Source: Pseudomonadota bacterium
GTDB taxonomy: Bacteria; Pseudomonadota; Alphaproteobacteria; Rhizobiales; Xanthobacteraceae
DNA length: 12,515 bases
Assembly: GCA_023404705.1 (NCBI GenBank)
Contig: JAEYAU010000203.1
Location: 1-12,515, forward strand
Direction of reading: 5' to 3'
The translations under genes were made by a program, and so were the position numbers. Below the pieces are notes generated by a model. That model did no database searches. It was not told the origin of the DNA and worked only from the letters and a program-made list of their open reading frames with translations. Shown one piece after another: positions 1-6,551 of this stretch. The number at the start of each line of letters is the position of its first letter. Position 1 is the stretch's first letter.

Positions 1-720
1 TCGCCGGCCTTCGTGATCGCGGCGATCCTCTCGGCCGGCGCCGTGCTGCTGCTGCGCCGCATTCCGGAGCCGCCCCGCGGAGAGCTGCCGCCGCGCCATG
101 TGATGCGCGAGCTGCGCGACGGCGCCGGCTTCGTGTGGCACCACGCGCTGCTGCAGCCGATCCTGTGGACCGCCGTGGTGTGGAATCTCTCCTGGTTCGT
201 GCTGCAGGCCGCTTACGTGCCCTATGCGGCGCATGTGCTCGGGCTCGATGCGACCGGCATCGGCACGACGCTCGCGACCTACGGCATCGGCCTCGTGGTC
301 GGCGCGCTCGCGGCTTCGCGGGCGATCCGGCATCTCTCGTTCGGCACGTCGATTGCGCTCGGGCCGGTCGTCTCCGTGTTCGCGGCCGCCGCCATGGTGG
401 CGACGCTCGCCAAGCCGTCGCCTCTGCTCGCGGCGCTTTCATTGTTCCTGTTCGGCGCCGGTCCAATCGTGTGGGTGATCAGCACCACCAGCCTGCGTCA
501 GACCGTGACGCCCGACGGCATGCTCGGCCGCGTCTCGGCGCTGTTCATGACCGCGAACACCGGCGCGCGCCCGATCGGCGCCGCGATCGGCGGCTTGATC
601 GGCGCCGTCGCGGGCCCGACCGCCTGCATCGTCGTGGCGGCGGTCGGGTTCGTCCTTCAAGCGGTCATCATCCTGCTGTCGCGGGCCGCCCGGCTTCGGC
701 GGCTCGGCGACGCGGAGTGA
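1..720 (+). CDS. MFS transporter, MFS_3/EntS-like, C-terminal part (5' end outside window)
   Basis: The reading frame is open from base 1 and ends at TGA 718-720, giving 239 residues of a protein that starts upstream of the window. It has repeated hydrophobic segments separated by short basic loops. These include an Arg-rich loop after the first helix (LLLRRIPEPP) and a conserved stretch near residues 165-210 (LGRVSALFMT, then a Gly/Ala-rich helix). That stretch is typical of the MFS_3 branch (enterobactin-exporter EntS-like) of major facilitator permeases. The part seen would cover about the last six membrane helices. MFS_3 proteins are usually drug or siderophore exporters of about 400 residues; the substrate here cannot be told. 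It converges on the amidase gene with only 4 bases between the two stop codons, so it is probably not part of the catabolic unit to its right. Confidence 0.85.
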   Translation, partial: SPAFVIAAILSAGAVLLLRRIPEPPRGELPPRHVMRELRDGAGFVWHHALLQPILWTAVVWNLSWFVLQAAYVPYAAHVLGLDATGIGTTLATYGIGLVVGALAASRAIRHLSFGTSIALGPVVSVFAAAAMVATLAKPSPLLAALSLFLFGAGPIVWVISTTSLRQTVTPDGMLGRVSALFMTANTGARPIGAAIGGLIGAVAGPTACIVVAAVGFVLQAVIILLSRAARLRRLGDAE

Positions 721-743
721 TGGCTCATGCGAGGCTCGGCATG
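718..743. terminator. Possible shared stem-loop in the convergent MFS/amidase gap
   Basis: The arms 726-729 (CATG) and 740-743 (CATG) pair, and 730-732 (CGA) pairs with 736-738 (TCG), leaving a one-base bulge at 739 and a 3-base loop. The stem lies just past the MFS stop and over the last codons of the convergent amidase. There is no T-run on either side, so intrinsic termination is doubtful. No other terminator is visible between these two genes. Confidence 0.2.
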
Positions 744-2131
744 CGGCGGTGGTGATCGGTCGCGGCCTGGAACGCGACGCCGAGTGCCGCCAAGGCCTCG
801 TCGCCGAAGGGACGCCCGATGAGCTGCATGCCGATCGGCAGTCCGGTGTCCGATTGGCCGGTCGGCACGACCAGGGTCGGCAGGCCCAGATAGTTGATCG
901 GCCGCATGAAGCGCGTGAGCGCCTGGATCGCGGCCTCTGCTCCGGGACCGCCGCCGACGTCGGTTTCCGCAAGGGTGGGCGCGACGGCTCGGGAGACCGG
1001 GGCGAGTATGAGATCCGCCTTGCCGAGACTTTGGAGATGCGCGGCGAGCGCGGGACCGCGCCAGCGCAGCGCTTCGAGATACTCGACCGCGCTGTAGGCG
1101 AGGCCGTTCTCCAGCCGGTTGCGCACTTGCGGCCCGTAGTCGGCCGCGCGGGTGCGCAGCCAGGCCGCGTGATAGCTGGTTGCCTCGACGGCGAGCACGA
1201 TCAGAGCGGCTGCGCTGACGAGAGCCTGGTCGGGCAGATCCACCTTGACGATCCTGCAGCCGAGCCTGCGGAAGGCCGCGATCGTCTCGTCGAGCGCGGC
1301 CGCCACGTCGGCTTCGAGATCGTCCACATAGAACGCGCTCGGCACGCCGACCGTGAGGCCCTTGGGCGAGCGCGCCGCAGCCTTCGCATCCCATTTGGGC
1401 GCGCCGAGCGTGGTCGGATCGCGCGGATCCGGCCCCGAGATGATCGACATGATCAGCGCGCAATCCTGCGCGGTCTGCGCGAGCGGACCGACCGTGTCGA
1501 GCGTGAACGAGAGCGGCATCGCATTGGCGCGGCTGACGCGGTTGTTGGTCGGCTTGAAGCCGGAGATACCGCAGAAATGCGCGGGCAGACGGATGGAGCC
1601 GCCGGTGTCAGAGCCGAGCGCGGCAGGCACCAGGCGCGCCGCGACCGCGGCGCCCGAGCCCGACGACGAGCCGCCCGTGATGCAGCGCTTGTCCCACGGA
1701 TTGCAGGCATTGCCGAGATGACTGTTGTGGCCGGTCGGGCCATAGGCGAACTCGGCCATGTGCAGCGCGCCGATGCGGAACGAGCCGGCGGCTTCGAGAC
1801 GCTCGACCGTCGTCGACGTCGCAGGCGCGATCCAGCCCTCGCGCACCTTGGAGCCGCAGCCCGCGACCTTGCCTTTCGAGTAGTACATGTCCTTGTGCGC
1901 CAGCGGCACGCCGTGCAGCGGGCCCTTCGGCTTGCCGCGCGCCAGCACGCGATCCGCTGCCTTGGCGGCCTTGATGGCGTCCTCGGCCTCCACCGAGACG
2001 AAGGCGTTGAGCACGGGCTGCCACTGCTCGATGCGCGCCAGCAGCGCGCGCGTGATCTCGAGCGAGGACAGCTTCTTGCGGCGGATCGCGGCCGCCATCT
2101 CGGTCATCGACAGCGTCGTGGGATCGGTCAC
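725..2131 (-). CDS. Amidase-signature (AS) family hydrolase, AtzE/GatA-like
   Basis: This 468-residue protein hydrolyses a C-N amide bond in the cytoplasm. The Ser-cisSer-Lys triad of the AS family is intact: Lys80 in PLHGVPLAHKD, Ser155 in the GGSSSGSG motif (153-160), and Ser179 in DTGGSIR. These positions match GatA spacing. Length is normal for the family. The start is a GTG (2131-2129) with a strong GGAGG Shine-Dalgarno at 2142-2138, six bases away and inside the preceding small gene. The two overlap as GTGA, so translation is probably coupled. The partner, a 65-residue AtzG/GatC-like protein, suggests a two-subunit enzyme like AtzE-AtzG (1-carboxybiuret hydrolase). The real substrate is unknown: AS enzymes range from simple amides to carbamoyl compounds and aminoacyl-tRNA. 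A true GatA role is unlikely because no gatB is adjacent. Confidence 0.93.
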   Translation of the reverse strand: MTDPTTLSMTEMAAAIRRKKLSSLEITRALLARIEQWQPVLNAFVSVEAEDAIKAAKAADRVLARGKPKGPLHGVPLAHKDMYYSKGKVAGCGSKVREGWIAPATSTTVERLEAAGSFRIGALHMAEFAYGPTGHNSHLGNACNPWDKRCITGGSSSGSGAAVAARLVPAALGSDTGGSIRLPAHFCGISGFKPTNNRVSRANAMPLSFTLDTVGPLAQTAQDCALIMSIISGPDPRDPTTLGAPKWDAKAAARSPKGLTVGVPSAFYVDDLEADVAAALDETIAAFRRLGCRIVKVDLPDQALVSAAALIVLAVEATSYHAAWLRTRAADYGPQVRNRLENGLAYSAVEYLEALRWRGPALAAHLQSLGKADLILAPVSRAVAPTLAETDVGGGPGAEAAIQALTRFMRPINYLGLPTLVVPTGQSDTGLPIGMQLIGRPFGDEALAALGVAFQAATDHHRRMPSLA

Positions 2132-2325
2132 TTGCTGCCTCCACGCTGGACCGCGACGAAGCTCGCGGGCTCGGTTTCGAATGGACAGGCGAGTCCGGTG
2201 GAGGCGATACGTGCGACGGTCGGAGTAACGGCGCGCGCGACCCGCGCGGCGGACGATGATTCGAGCGGAACGCGCGCCGCGGCGGCGATCGCCTGCACAC
2301 GTTCGGGCGGGACTTCATCTGGCAT
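2128..2325 (-). CDS. AtzG-like (DUF4089/GatC-like) small amidase subunit
   Basis: This 65-residue gene starts at ATG 2325-2323, with GGAG about seven bases upstream on the minus strand. Its stop TGA overlaps the GTG start of the amidase. The protein is a short helical region (residues 5-45, with VPLE at 19-22 and an Ala/Arg-rich helix) followed by a Pro/acidic tail (CPFETEPASFVAV, 47-59). This arrangement, including the helix-PLE start and the PF/PLxxExEP-like tail, resembles AtzG and DUF4089 proteins as I recall them. Those are GatC-like subunits that wrap around an AS amidase and are needed for its stability or activity. Position directly ahead of an AS amidase, with coupled translation, supports the same role. 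The match is by eye and the sequence is divergent, so family membership is likely rather than proven. The gene is short enough to be skipped by routine calling. Confidence 0.72.
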   Translation of the reverse strand: MPDEVPPERVQAIAAAARVPLESSSAARVARAVTPTVARIASTGLACPFETEPASFVAVQRGGSK

Positions 2326-2416
2326 GCTGCAACTCCGTGAGGTGGAACGGCACGGCTGCGAAACGCTTGCGCCCCGTCCGCGCGCGTGGGAACGATTGTC
2401 CCAACAAGGAGACCAC
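2326..2416. promoter_or_regulatory. Divergent control region between the amidase unit and the M20 hydrolase operon
   Basis: The 91 bases between two divergent start codons must hold promoters for both directions, unless the plus-strand genes are read from elsewhere. An inverted repeat, TGGGA (2387-2391) and TCCCA (2399-2403) with a 7-base spacer, ends three bases before the AAGGAGA ribosome site (2406-2412) of the M20 gene. It could be an operator or a 5'-UTR stem-loop. I could not pick convincing -35/-10 boxes on either strand. Confidence 0.45.
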
Positions 2417-3667
2417 ATGCGCAACCTGACGATCAATGCCGAACGGCTGTGGGACACGCTTATGGAGACCGGGAAGATCGGCGGCACGCCCAAGGGCGGC
2501 ATCTGCCGGCTCACCCTCACGGATCTCGACCGGCAGGTGCGCGACTGGTTCAAGCAGCAGACCGAGGCGCTCGGCTGCACCGTGACGGTGGACGACATGG
2601 GCACCATGTTCGCGCGGCGCCCGGGGCAGCGCGACATCCCGCCGATCGCGATCGGCAGCCATCTCGACACGCAGCCGACGGGCGGCAAGTTCGACGGCTG
2701 CCTCGGCGTGCTCGGCGCGCTGGAAGCGCTGCGCACCTTGGTGGAGGCCGGCTACGAGACCTATGCGCCGATCGAGGTCGTGAACTGGACCAACGAGGAA
2801 GGCTCGCGCTTCGCGCCCGCCATGATCGCGTCAGGCGTGTTCGCGGGCGCCTTCACGCGCGACTGGGCGGCTGCGCAGAAGGACCGCGCCGGCACCAGCT
2901 TTGCGGAGGCGCTCGACGCGATCGGCTATCGCGGCGCGCAGCGCTGCGGCGATCATCCGATCTCGGCCTTCTTCGAGCTGCATATCGAGCAGGGCCCGAT
3001 CCTGGAAGCCGAGGGCAAGGAGATCGGCGTCGTCACGGGCGTGCAGGGCATGCGCTGGTACGAGGTGACGGTCACGGGCCAGGAGGCGCATACGGGCGCG
3101 ACGCCGATGCGCATGCGCAAGAACGCGCTGCTCGGCGCCGCGCGCCTGGTCGAGCGCATCGACGCGATCGCGCAGGCGCATGCGCCGAACGCGGTCGGCA
3201 CCGTGGGCCTGCTCGAGGTGACGCCGAACTCGCGCAACGTGGTGCCGGGCGAAGTGTTCTTCGCGGTCGACCTGCGGCACCCGGAGGCCGCGACGCTCGA
3301 CATGATGGAAGCGGAGCTGAACAGGGCGATCCCGGCGGTATGTGAGCCGCTCGGACTTGCCGTGAAGGCCGAGAAGATCTGGGACAACCCGCCGGTGCGC
3401 TTCGATGCCGACTGTGTCGCCGCCGTGCGCCACGCGGCCGAGCAGTCCGGTTTCTCGCATCGCGACATCGTCTCGGGCGCCGGCCATGACGCGGCCTATC
3501 TGGCGCGCGTCGTGCCCACCACCATGATCTTCGCGCCCTGCCGCGGCGGCATCAGCCACAACGAGGCGGAGTTCTCCTCCAAGGAGCAATGCGCGGCCGG
3601 CGCCCAGGTGTTGCTGCAGGCGGTTCTCGACTACGATCGGCGGCTGGCGGAGCGGGCAACGAAGTAA
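2417..3667 (+). CDS. M20 zinc amidohydrolase (HyuC / N-carbamoyl-L-amino acid hydrolase / allantoate amidohydrolase type)
   Basis: A cytoplasmic 416-residue metallo-amidase that would remove a carbamoyl group (releasing CO2 and NH3) from N-carbamoyl amino acids, beta-ureido acids or allantoate. All expected metal and catalytic residues are visible: His82 in SHLDT, Asp93 in KFDG, Glu127/Glu128 in NWTNEEGSRF, His189 in ELHIEQGP, and His381 in GGISHNEAE. The dimerisation-domain substrate residues are also present: His225 in GQEAHTGATP, NSRN 271-274, and GAGHDA near 355. The frame is open far upstream, but the start is set at ATG 2417 by AAGGAGA at 2406-2412. Everything before that lies antisense to the amidase. 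It is divergent from the amidase pair and first in a run of plus-strand genes, with the next gene 21 bases on. The family is certain; the choice among hydantoin, pyrimidine and ureide substrates is open. Confidence 0.93.
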   Translation: MRNLTINAERLWDTLMETGKIGGTPKGGICRLTLTDLDRQVRDWFKQQTEALGCTVTVDDMGTMFARRPGQRDIPPIAIGSHLDTQPTGGKFDGCLGVLGALEALRTLVEAGYETYAPIEVVNWTNEEGSRFAPAMIASGVFAGAFTRDWAAAQKDRAGTSFAEALDAIGYRGAQRCGDHPISAFFELHIEQGPILEAEGKEIGVVTGVQGMRWYEVTVTGQEAHTGATPMRMRKNALLGAARLVERIDAIAQAHAPNAVGTVGLLEVTPNSRNVVPGEVFFAVDLRHPEAATLDMMEAELNRAIPAVCEPLGLAVKAEKIWDNPPVRFDADCVAAVRHAAEQSGFSHRDIVSGAGHDAAYLARVVPTTMIFAPCRGGISHNEAEFSSKEQCAAGAQVLLQAVLDYDRRLAERATK

Positions 3668-3688
3668 GACACGGACGGGGAACGCGAG

Positions 3689-4741
3689 ATGAAGGGCGTC
3701 GTCTTTCTCGGCGATCGCAAGATCGAGCTGCGCGACTACAAGGACCCAACGCCGGGGCCCGGCGAGGTGGTGCTGGAGATCAAGGCCTCCGGCATGTGCG
3801 GCAGCGATCTGAAGTTCTATCGCGTGCAGGGCGGGCCGGCGGCCTTCGGCTTCAAGATGGGCGCCGAGCCGACCATTGCGGGGCACGAGCCGTGCGGCGT
3901 GGTTGCGGCGGTCGGACCCGGCGTGACCGAAAAGCAGGCGCGCGTCGGGCAGCGGGTGATGTGCCACCACTACCGCGGCTGCGGCGTGTGCCCGCAATGT
4001 TCGACCGGCTGGATGCAGCTCTGCGACGAGGGCGTCGCCGAGGTCTATGGCGTGACCGGGCACGGCGCGCATGCGCGCTATATGAAGTGCCCGGCGCGCA
4101 CGCTGGTGCCGCTACCCGAGGAGCTGTCCTTCGACGCGGGCGCTGCGATCTCCTGCGGCACCGGCACGGCCTGGGGCGCGCTGCAGCGGCTGGAGCTGCA
4201 GGGGCATCACACGATTGCGGTGTTCGGCCAAGGTCCGGTCGGACTTTCGGCCACGCTGCTCGCGGCGGAGCTTGGCGCGCGCGTCATCGCGCTCGACACC
4301 AGCCCCGAGCGGCTGCAGCGCGCCAAGGAATTCGGTGCCGCGGAGCTGATCAATCCAAAGGAGACCAACGACGTGGTCGCCGCGATCCGCGACCTCACGC
4401 ATGGGCGCGGTGCGCATCTCGCGCTCGATGCGTCCTCCTCCCCGCAAGCGCGTGTGCAGGCCGTGAAATGCGTGCGCACCTGGGGCAAGGCCTGTTACGT
4501 CGGCGAAGGCGACACCGTCACGCTCGACGTCAGCAACGATCTGCTGCGCCGGCAAGTGACGCTGATGGGATCCTGGACCTTCTCGTCGGTCGGCCAGGCC
4601 GAATGCGCGCGCTACATCGCGGAGCGCGGCATCGACGTCGACCGGCTGTTCACCCATCGCTGGACGCTGGAGCAGGCCGAGGAGGCCTATCGCCTGTTCG
4701 ACCAGCAGACCTCGGGCAAGGGCGTGATCCACCCATCGTGA
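3689..4741 (+). CDS. Zinc-dependent alcohol dehydrogenase, MDR superfamily
   Basis: This 350-residue medium-chain dehydrogenase would oxidise an alcohol (or reduce the matching carbonyl) with a nicotinamide cofactor. Catalytic-zinc residues are Cys37 (MCGSDLK), His66-Glu67 (AGHEPCG) and probably Cys156. The structural zinc site is complete: Cys98, Cys101, Cys104 and Cys112. The Rossmann motif GQGPVG is at 180-185, and Asp203 at the end of the second strand points to NAD rather than NADP. Length is normal. The start ATG 3689 follows a purine-rich GGACGGGGAA stretch. It sits 21 bases after the M20 hydrolase and overlaps the next gene by GTGA. It resembles sorbitol/threonine/galactitol-type dehydrogenases, but the substrate cannot be read from sequence. 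In this setting a hydroxy-acid or polyol intermediate is a fair guess. Confidence 0.92.
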   Translation: MKGVVFLGDRKIELRDYKDPTPGPGEVVLEIKASGMCGSDLKFYRVQGGPAAFGFKMGAEPTIAGHEPCGVVAAVGPGVTEKQARVGQRVMCHHYRGCGVCPQCSTGWMQLCDEGVAEVYGVTGHGAHARYMKCPARTLVPLPEELSFDAGAAISCGTGTAWGALQRLELQGHHTIAVFGQGPVGLSATLLAAELGARVIALDTSPERLQRAKEFGAAELINPKETNDVVAAIRDLTHGRGAHLALDASSSPQARVQAVKCVRTWGKACYVGEGDTVTLDVSNDLLRRQVTLMGSWTFSSVGQAECARYIAERGIDVDRLFTHRWTLEQAEEAYRLFDQQTSGKGVIHPS

Positions 4742-5364
4742 CGATCAACGACCCTGAGCATCGGCCCGAGATCGTCGGCTTCATTGTCGTGCGCAAGCCC
4801 GGGCTCGCATCGACACCGGACCTGAGCAACGTCCACGAGCTGGATGGCAAGCTCTATCACGGCGTCGACCGGCTGCCGTGGGAGGATCTGGACGCGGCCT
4901 ACTATGACGGCAATCTTCGAGCCGAGCTCCTCTCTATCCGGGAGACGTTGCGCGAGGAAAGCCTCGATCTCTCGGGTTTCGTGATCCTCAGGGATCTGGC
5001 TCAGGCCCGAAAAGTGCGCGACTCCTGGAGTTCGGTATCGGATATTATCGCGATTTGGTCGCGGGACCTCGTTCAACTCAAGGGGGTCGTGCGGGCAGAG
5101 ATCGATCTTGACTATCTTGGGCTGGACTGTGTCGGAGGTCTTGAGTTCTCCAACGAGTGGTCCGTGCTTTCGGATGGGCTCTATCGCGCCCCCGAGCATT
5201 TTGGATCATTGCGCCAAAGGATCAACGCGTACGGTCTGCTGGATTCCGAGGACGATTGTCGCGCCGTGTTTTCCCGCTATGTGGCCCTTTCGGCGCAAGA
5301 CATTGTGGAACCTCTCGCCGAGAGCGCCACTCCGATGATCGTCAAGGTTTTCGCCGTTCGTTGA
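4738..5364 (+). CDS. Uncharacterised 208-residue protein of lower GC content
   Basis: I do not recognise this family. The proposed start is GTG 4738-4740, overlapping the ADH stop as GTGA, so it would be translationally coupled. A weak AAGGGCG lies about a dozen bases upstream. The product is soluble and acidic, without signal peptide or membrane helices. Notable parts are an N-terminal strand (IVGFIVVRKPG, 12-22), an acidic helical section (45-75), FVILRDL (81-87), and a C-terminal half with SNEWSVLSDGLYR (138-150), INAYGLLDSEDDC (162-174) and a final strand (IVKVFAVR). From roughly 4900 on, A/T at third positions is clearly more common than in the flanking genes (for example, runs such as GATATTATCGCGATTTGG). 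This suggests later acquisition or weak codon selection. Its place within a catabolic operon does not by itself show a metabolic role. An immunity-like or regulatory protein is possible, but nothing supports it directly. Confidence 0.72.
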   Translation: MTINDPEHRPEIVGFIVVRKPGLASTPDLSNVHELDGKLYHGVDRLPWEDLDAAYYDGNLRAELLSIRETLREESLDLSGFVILRDLAQARKVRDSWSSVSDIIAIWSRDLVQLKGVVRAEIDLDYLGLDCVGGLEFSNEWSVLSDGLYRAPEHFGSLRQRINAYGLLDSEDDCRAVFSRYVALSAQDIVEPLAESATPMIVKVFAVR

Positions 5365-5387
5365 AACATGCCCGAAGGGAGACACTG

Positions 5388-5672
5388 ATGACCCTCGCCG
5401 TACCGACCTATCAAGTCGACGACGAGCGCGTGCGGGTCACGCGCTGGGATTTCGCGCCCGGCGCCGAGACCGGGCATCATCGCCACGAATATCCCTATGT
5501 CGTGACCTACCTAACGGATGCGAAGCTGAAGGTCGTCGACAACCAGGGTGTCGAGTCCGTGGTCGAGATGAAGGCGGGCGGCAGCTACTCGCGACCGAAG
5601 GGCATCGAGCACAATGTGTTCAATGCCGGGACCGCTCCGATGGCCTTCGTCGAGATCGAGATCAAGCTCTGA
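5388..5672 (+). CDS. Small single-domain cupin protein
   Basis: A 94-residue single cupin barrel. Motif 1 is G25-(x5)-His31-x-His33, and motif 2 is G65-(x4)-P70-x-G72-x2-His75-x3-Asn79. These supply three metal-binding histidines; the usual motif-1 glutamate is not in its standard spacing (Glu34 follows directly). The start ATG 5388 has AAGGGAGA at 5375-5382, six bases upstream. It follows the 208-residue gene by 23 bases and precedes the aldolase by 78. Small cupins of this kind in catabolic operons often bind or isomerise a small acid or keep a metal site, but many have no known reaction. No substrate can be given. Composition returns to the high-GC style of the operon, unlike the gene before it. 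Confidence 0.88.
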   Translation: MTLAVPTYQVDDERVRVTRWDFAPGAETGHHRHEYPYVVTYLTDAKLKVVDNQGVESVVEMKAGGSYSRPKGIEHNVFNAGTAPMAFVEIEIKL

Positions 5673-5684
5673 TCTTTCGATTTG

Positions 5685-5739
5685 CGCCCGCGCGCCGGGC
5701 GATCCTACGATCCGGCTCTCGCAAGCACGAGCAAGCCGG
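5685..5739 (+). promoter_or_regulatory. Two adjacent stem-loops in the cupin-aldolase gap; the second reaches the aldolase ribosome site
   Basis: The first stem is CGCCCG (5685-5690) with CGGGCG (5696-5701) and a 5-base loop. The second is CCGGCT (5712-5717) with AGCCGG (5734-5739), continued by CTCG (5718-5721) with CGAG (5728-5731), a 2-base bulge at 5732-5733 and a 6-base loop. The 3' arm shares its last two bases with the GGGGAGG ribosome site (5738-5744) of the aldolase. Neither stem is followed by a T-run. They may mark a processing point, protect the upstream mRNA end, or limit translation of the aldolase. Confidence 0.4.
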
Positions 5740-5750
5740 GGAGGATCGAG

Positions 5751-6548
5751 ATGGCGGCGCGCGCGCTGAAAAGTCTCTGCACGGACAAGGGCTTCAAGTT
5801 CGGCCACTTCGTGGTCGAGTTCGCGACGCCGGGCATCGGCCACATCCTGAAGGGCGCGGGCTGCGAGTTCGTGCTGTTCGACACTGAGCATTCGGGCTTC
5901 TCGACCGACGTGGTGCGCGCGTGCGTGCGCTATTTCGAGGCCGCCGAGCTGCCGGCGATCTTCCGCGTGCCGTCGAAGTCCTATGATCACCTGGCGCGCT
6001 ATTCCGACATGGGCGCCGAGGGAGTCATGGTGCCGCTGGTCAACGACGCGCGCGAGGCGAAGGAGCTCGTCTCCTATGTGAAATACCCGCCCGACGGCAT
6101 CCGTGGCGTCGGGGTCAGCCTCGCGCACGACAATTTTACGGGGGGACCGGTCCCCGAAAAACTGAAGCGGCTCAACGCGCGCAACTGCCTGTTCGTGCAG
6201 ATCGAGACCGCGGCGGGCGCCGAGAATGCGGACGAGATCGCGGCGGTCGATGGTGTCGACTGCCTCTGGGTCGGACACTTCGACCTTTCCTGCTCGCTCG
6301 GTATTCCGGGCGAGTTCACGCATCCGAAGTTCACGGCCGCGATCGATCGCGTCACTGCGGCCGCGCGCAAGCACAACAAGGCGTTGGGGCGGCTCGTCAC
6401 CGATATTCCGTCCGGCCTCGACTGCGCGGCGCGCGGCTTCGACTTCCTGGCCTGGCAAGGGGACGTGTGGGCGCTGCAAAGCGCGGTGCGCGCCGGCATC
6501 GAAGAGCTGAAGAAAGGGATCGCGGCGCAGGGCAAAGCGGGAGGCTGA
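5751..6548 (+). CDS. HpcH/HpaI-family class II aldolase
   Basis: A 265-residue metal-dependent aldolase of the HpcH/HpaI fold. This family cleaves 2-keto-4-hydroxy (or 2-keto-3-deoxy) acids into pyruvate plus an aldehyde. Key residues are visible: His47 in FDTEHSGF (general base), Arg72 in IFRVPS (pyruvate carboxylate), Glu152 in VQIETAAG and Asp178 in WVGHFDLS (metal ligands), and the KYPPDGIRG signature at 111-119. The start is ATG 5751, with GGGGAGG at 5738-5744 and a 6-base gap. A TTG 69 bases upstream in the same frame lacks comparable support. The next gene, the D-2-hydroxyacid dehydrogenase, begins 3 bases after the stop. Candidate substrates are aldarate-derived keto-deoxy sugars (GarL-like) or hydroxy-oxo-valerate/heptanedioate-like acids. 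The sequence alone does not choose among them. Confidence 0.93.
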   Translation: MAARALKSLCTDKGFKFGHFVVEFATPGIGHILKGAGCEFVLFDTEHSGFSTDVVRACVRYFEAAELPAIFRVPSKSYDHLARYSDMGAEGVMVPLVNDAREAKELVSYVKYPPDGIRGVGVSLAHDNFTGGPVPEKLKRLNARNCLFVQIETAAGAENADEIAAVDGVDCLWVGHFDLSCSLGIPGEFTHPKFTAAIDRVTAAARKHNKALGRLVTDIPSGLDCAARGFDFLAWQGDVWALQSAVRAGIEELKKGIAAQGKAGG

Positions 6549-6551
6549 GCG

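Noticed and set aside
725..2131. Amidase as the GatA subunit of the tRNA amidotransferase.
   Set aside because: No gatB is next to it, the small partner looks more like AtzG than a true GatC, and the setting is catabolic.
749..2416. A plus-strand frame continuous with the M20 gene stays open across the whole antisense side of the amidase, as if a 972-residue protein existed.
   Set aside because: The upstream part is Arg/Gly/Asp-rich and low-complexity, as expected for the antisense of a GC-rich gene. A strong ribosome site at 2406-2412 and full-length family match fix the start at 2417.
5368..5388. Six-codon leader ORF (ATG ... TGA) whose stop overlaps the cupin ATG.
   Set aside because: It has no ribosome site of its own and its codons are the cupin Shine-Dalgarno; chance is the simpler explanation.
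5682..5750. Upstream TTG start for the aldolase, adding 23 residues.
   Set aside because: The added segment would be encoded by the hairpin region and lacks family similarity; GGGGAGG with a 6-base gap favours ATG 5751.
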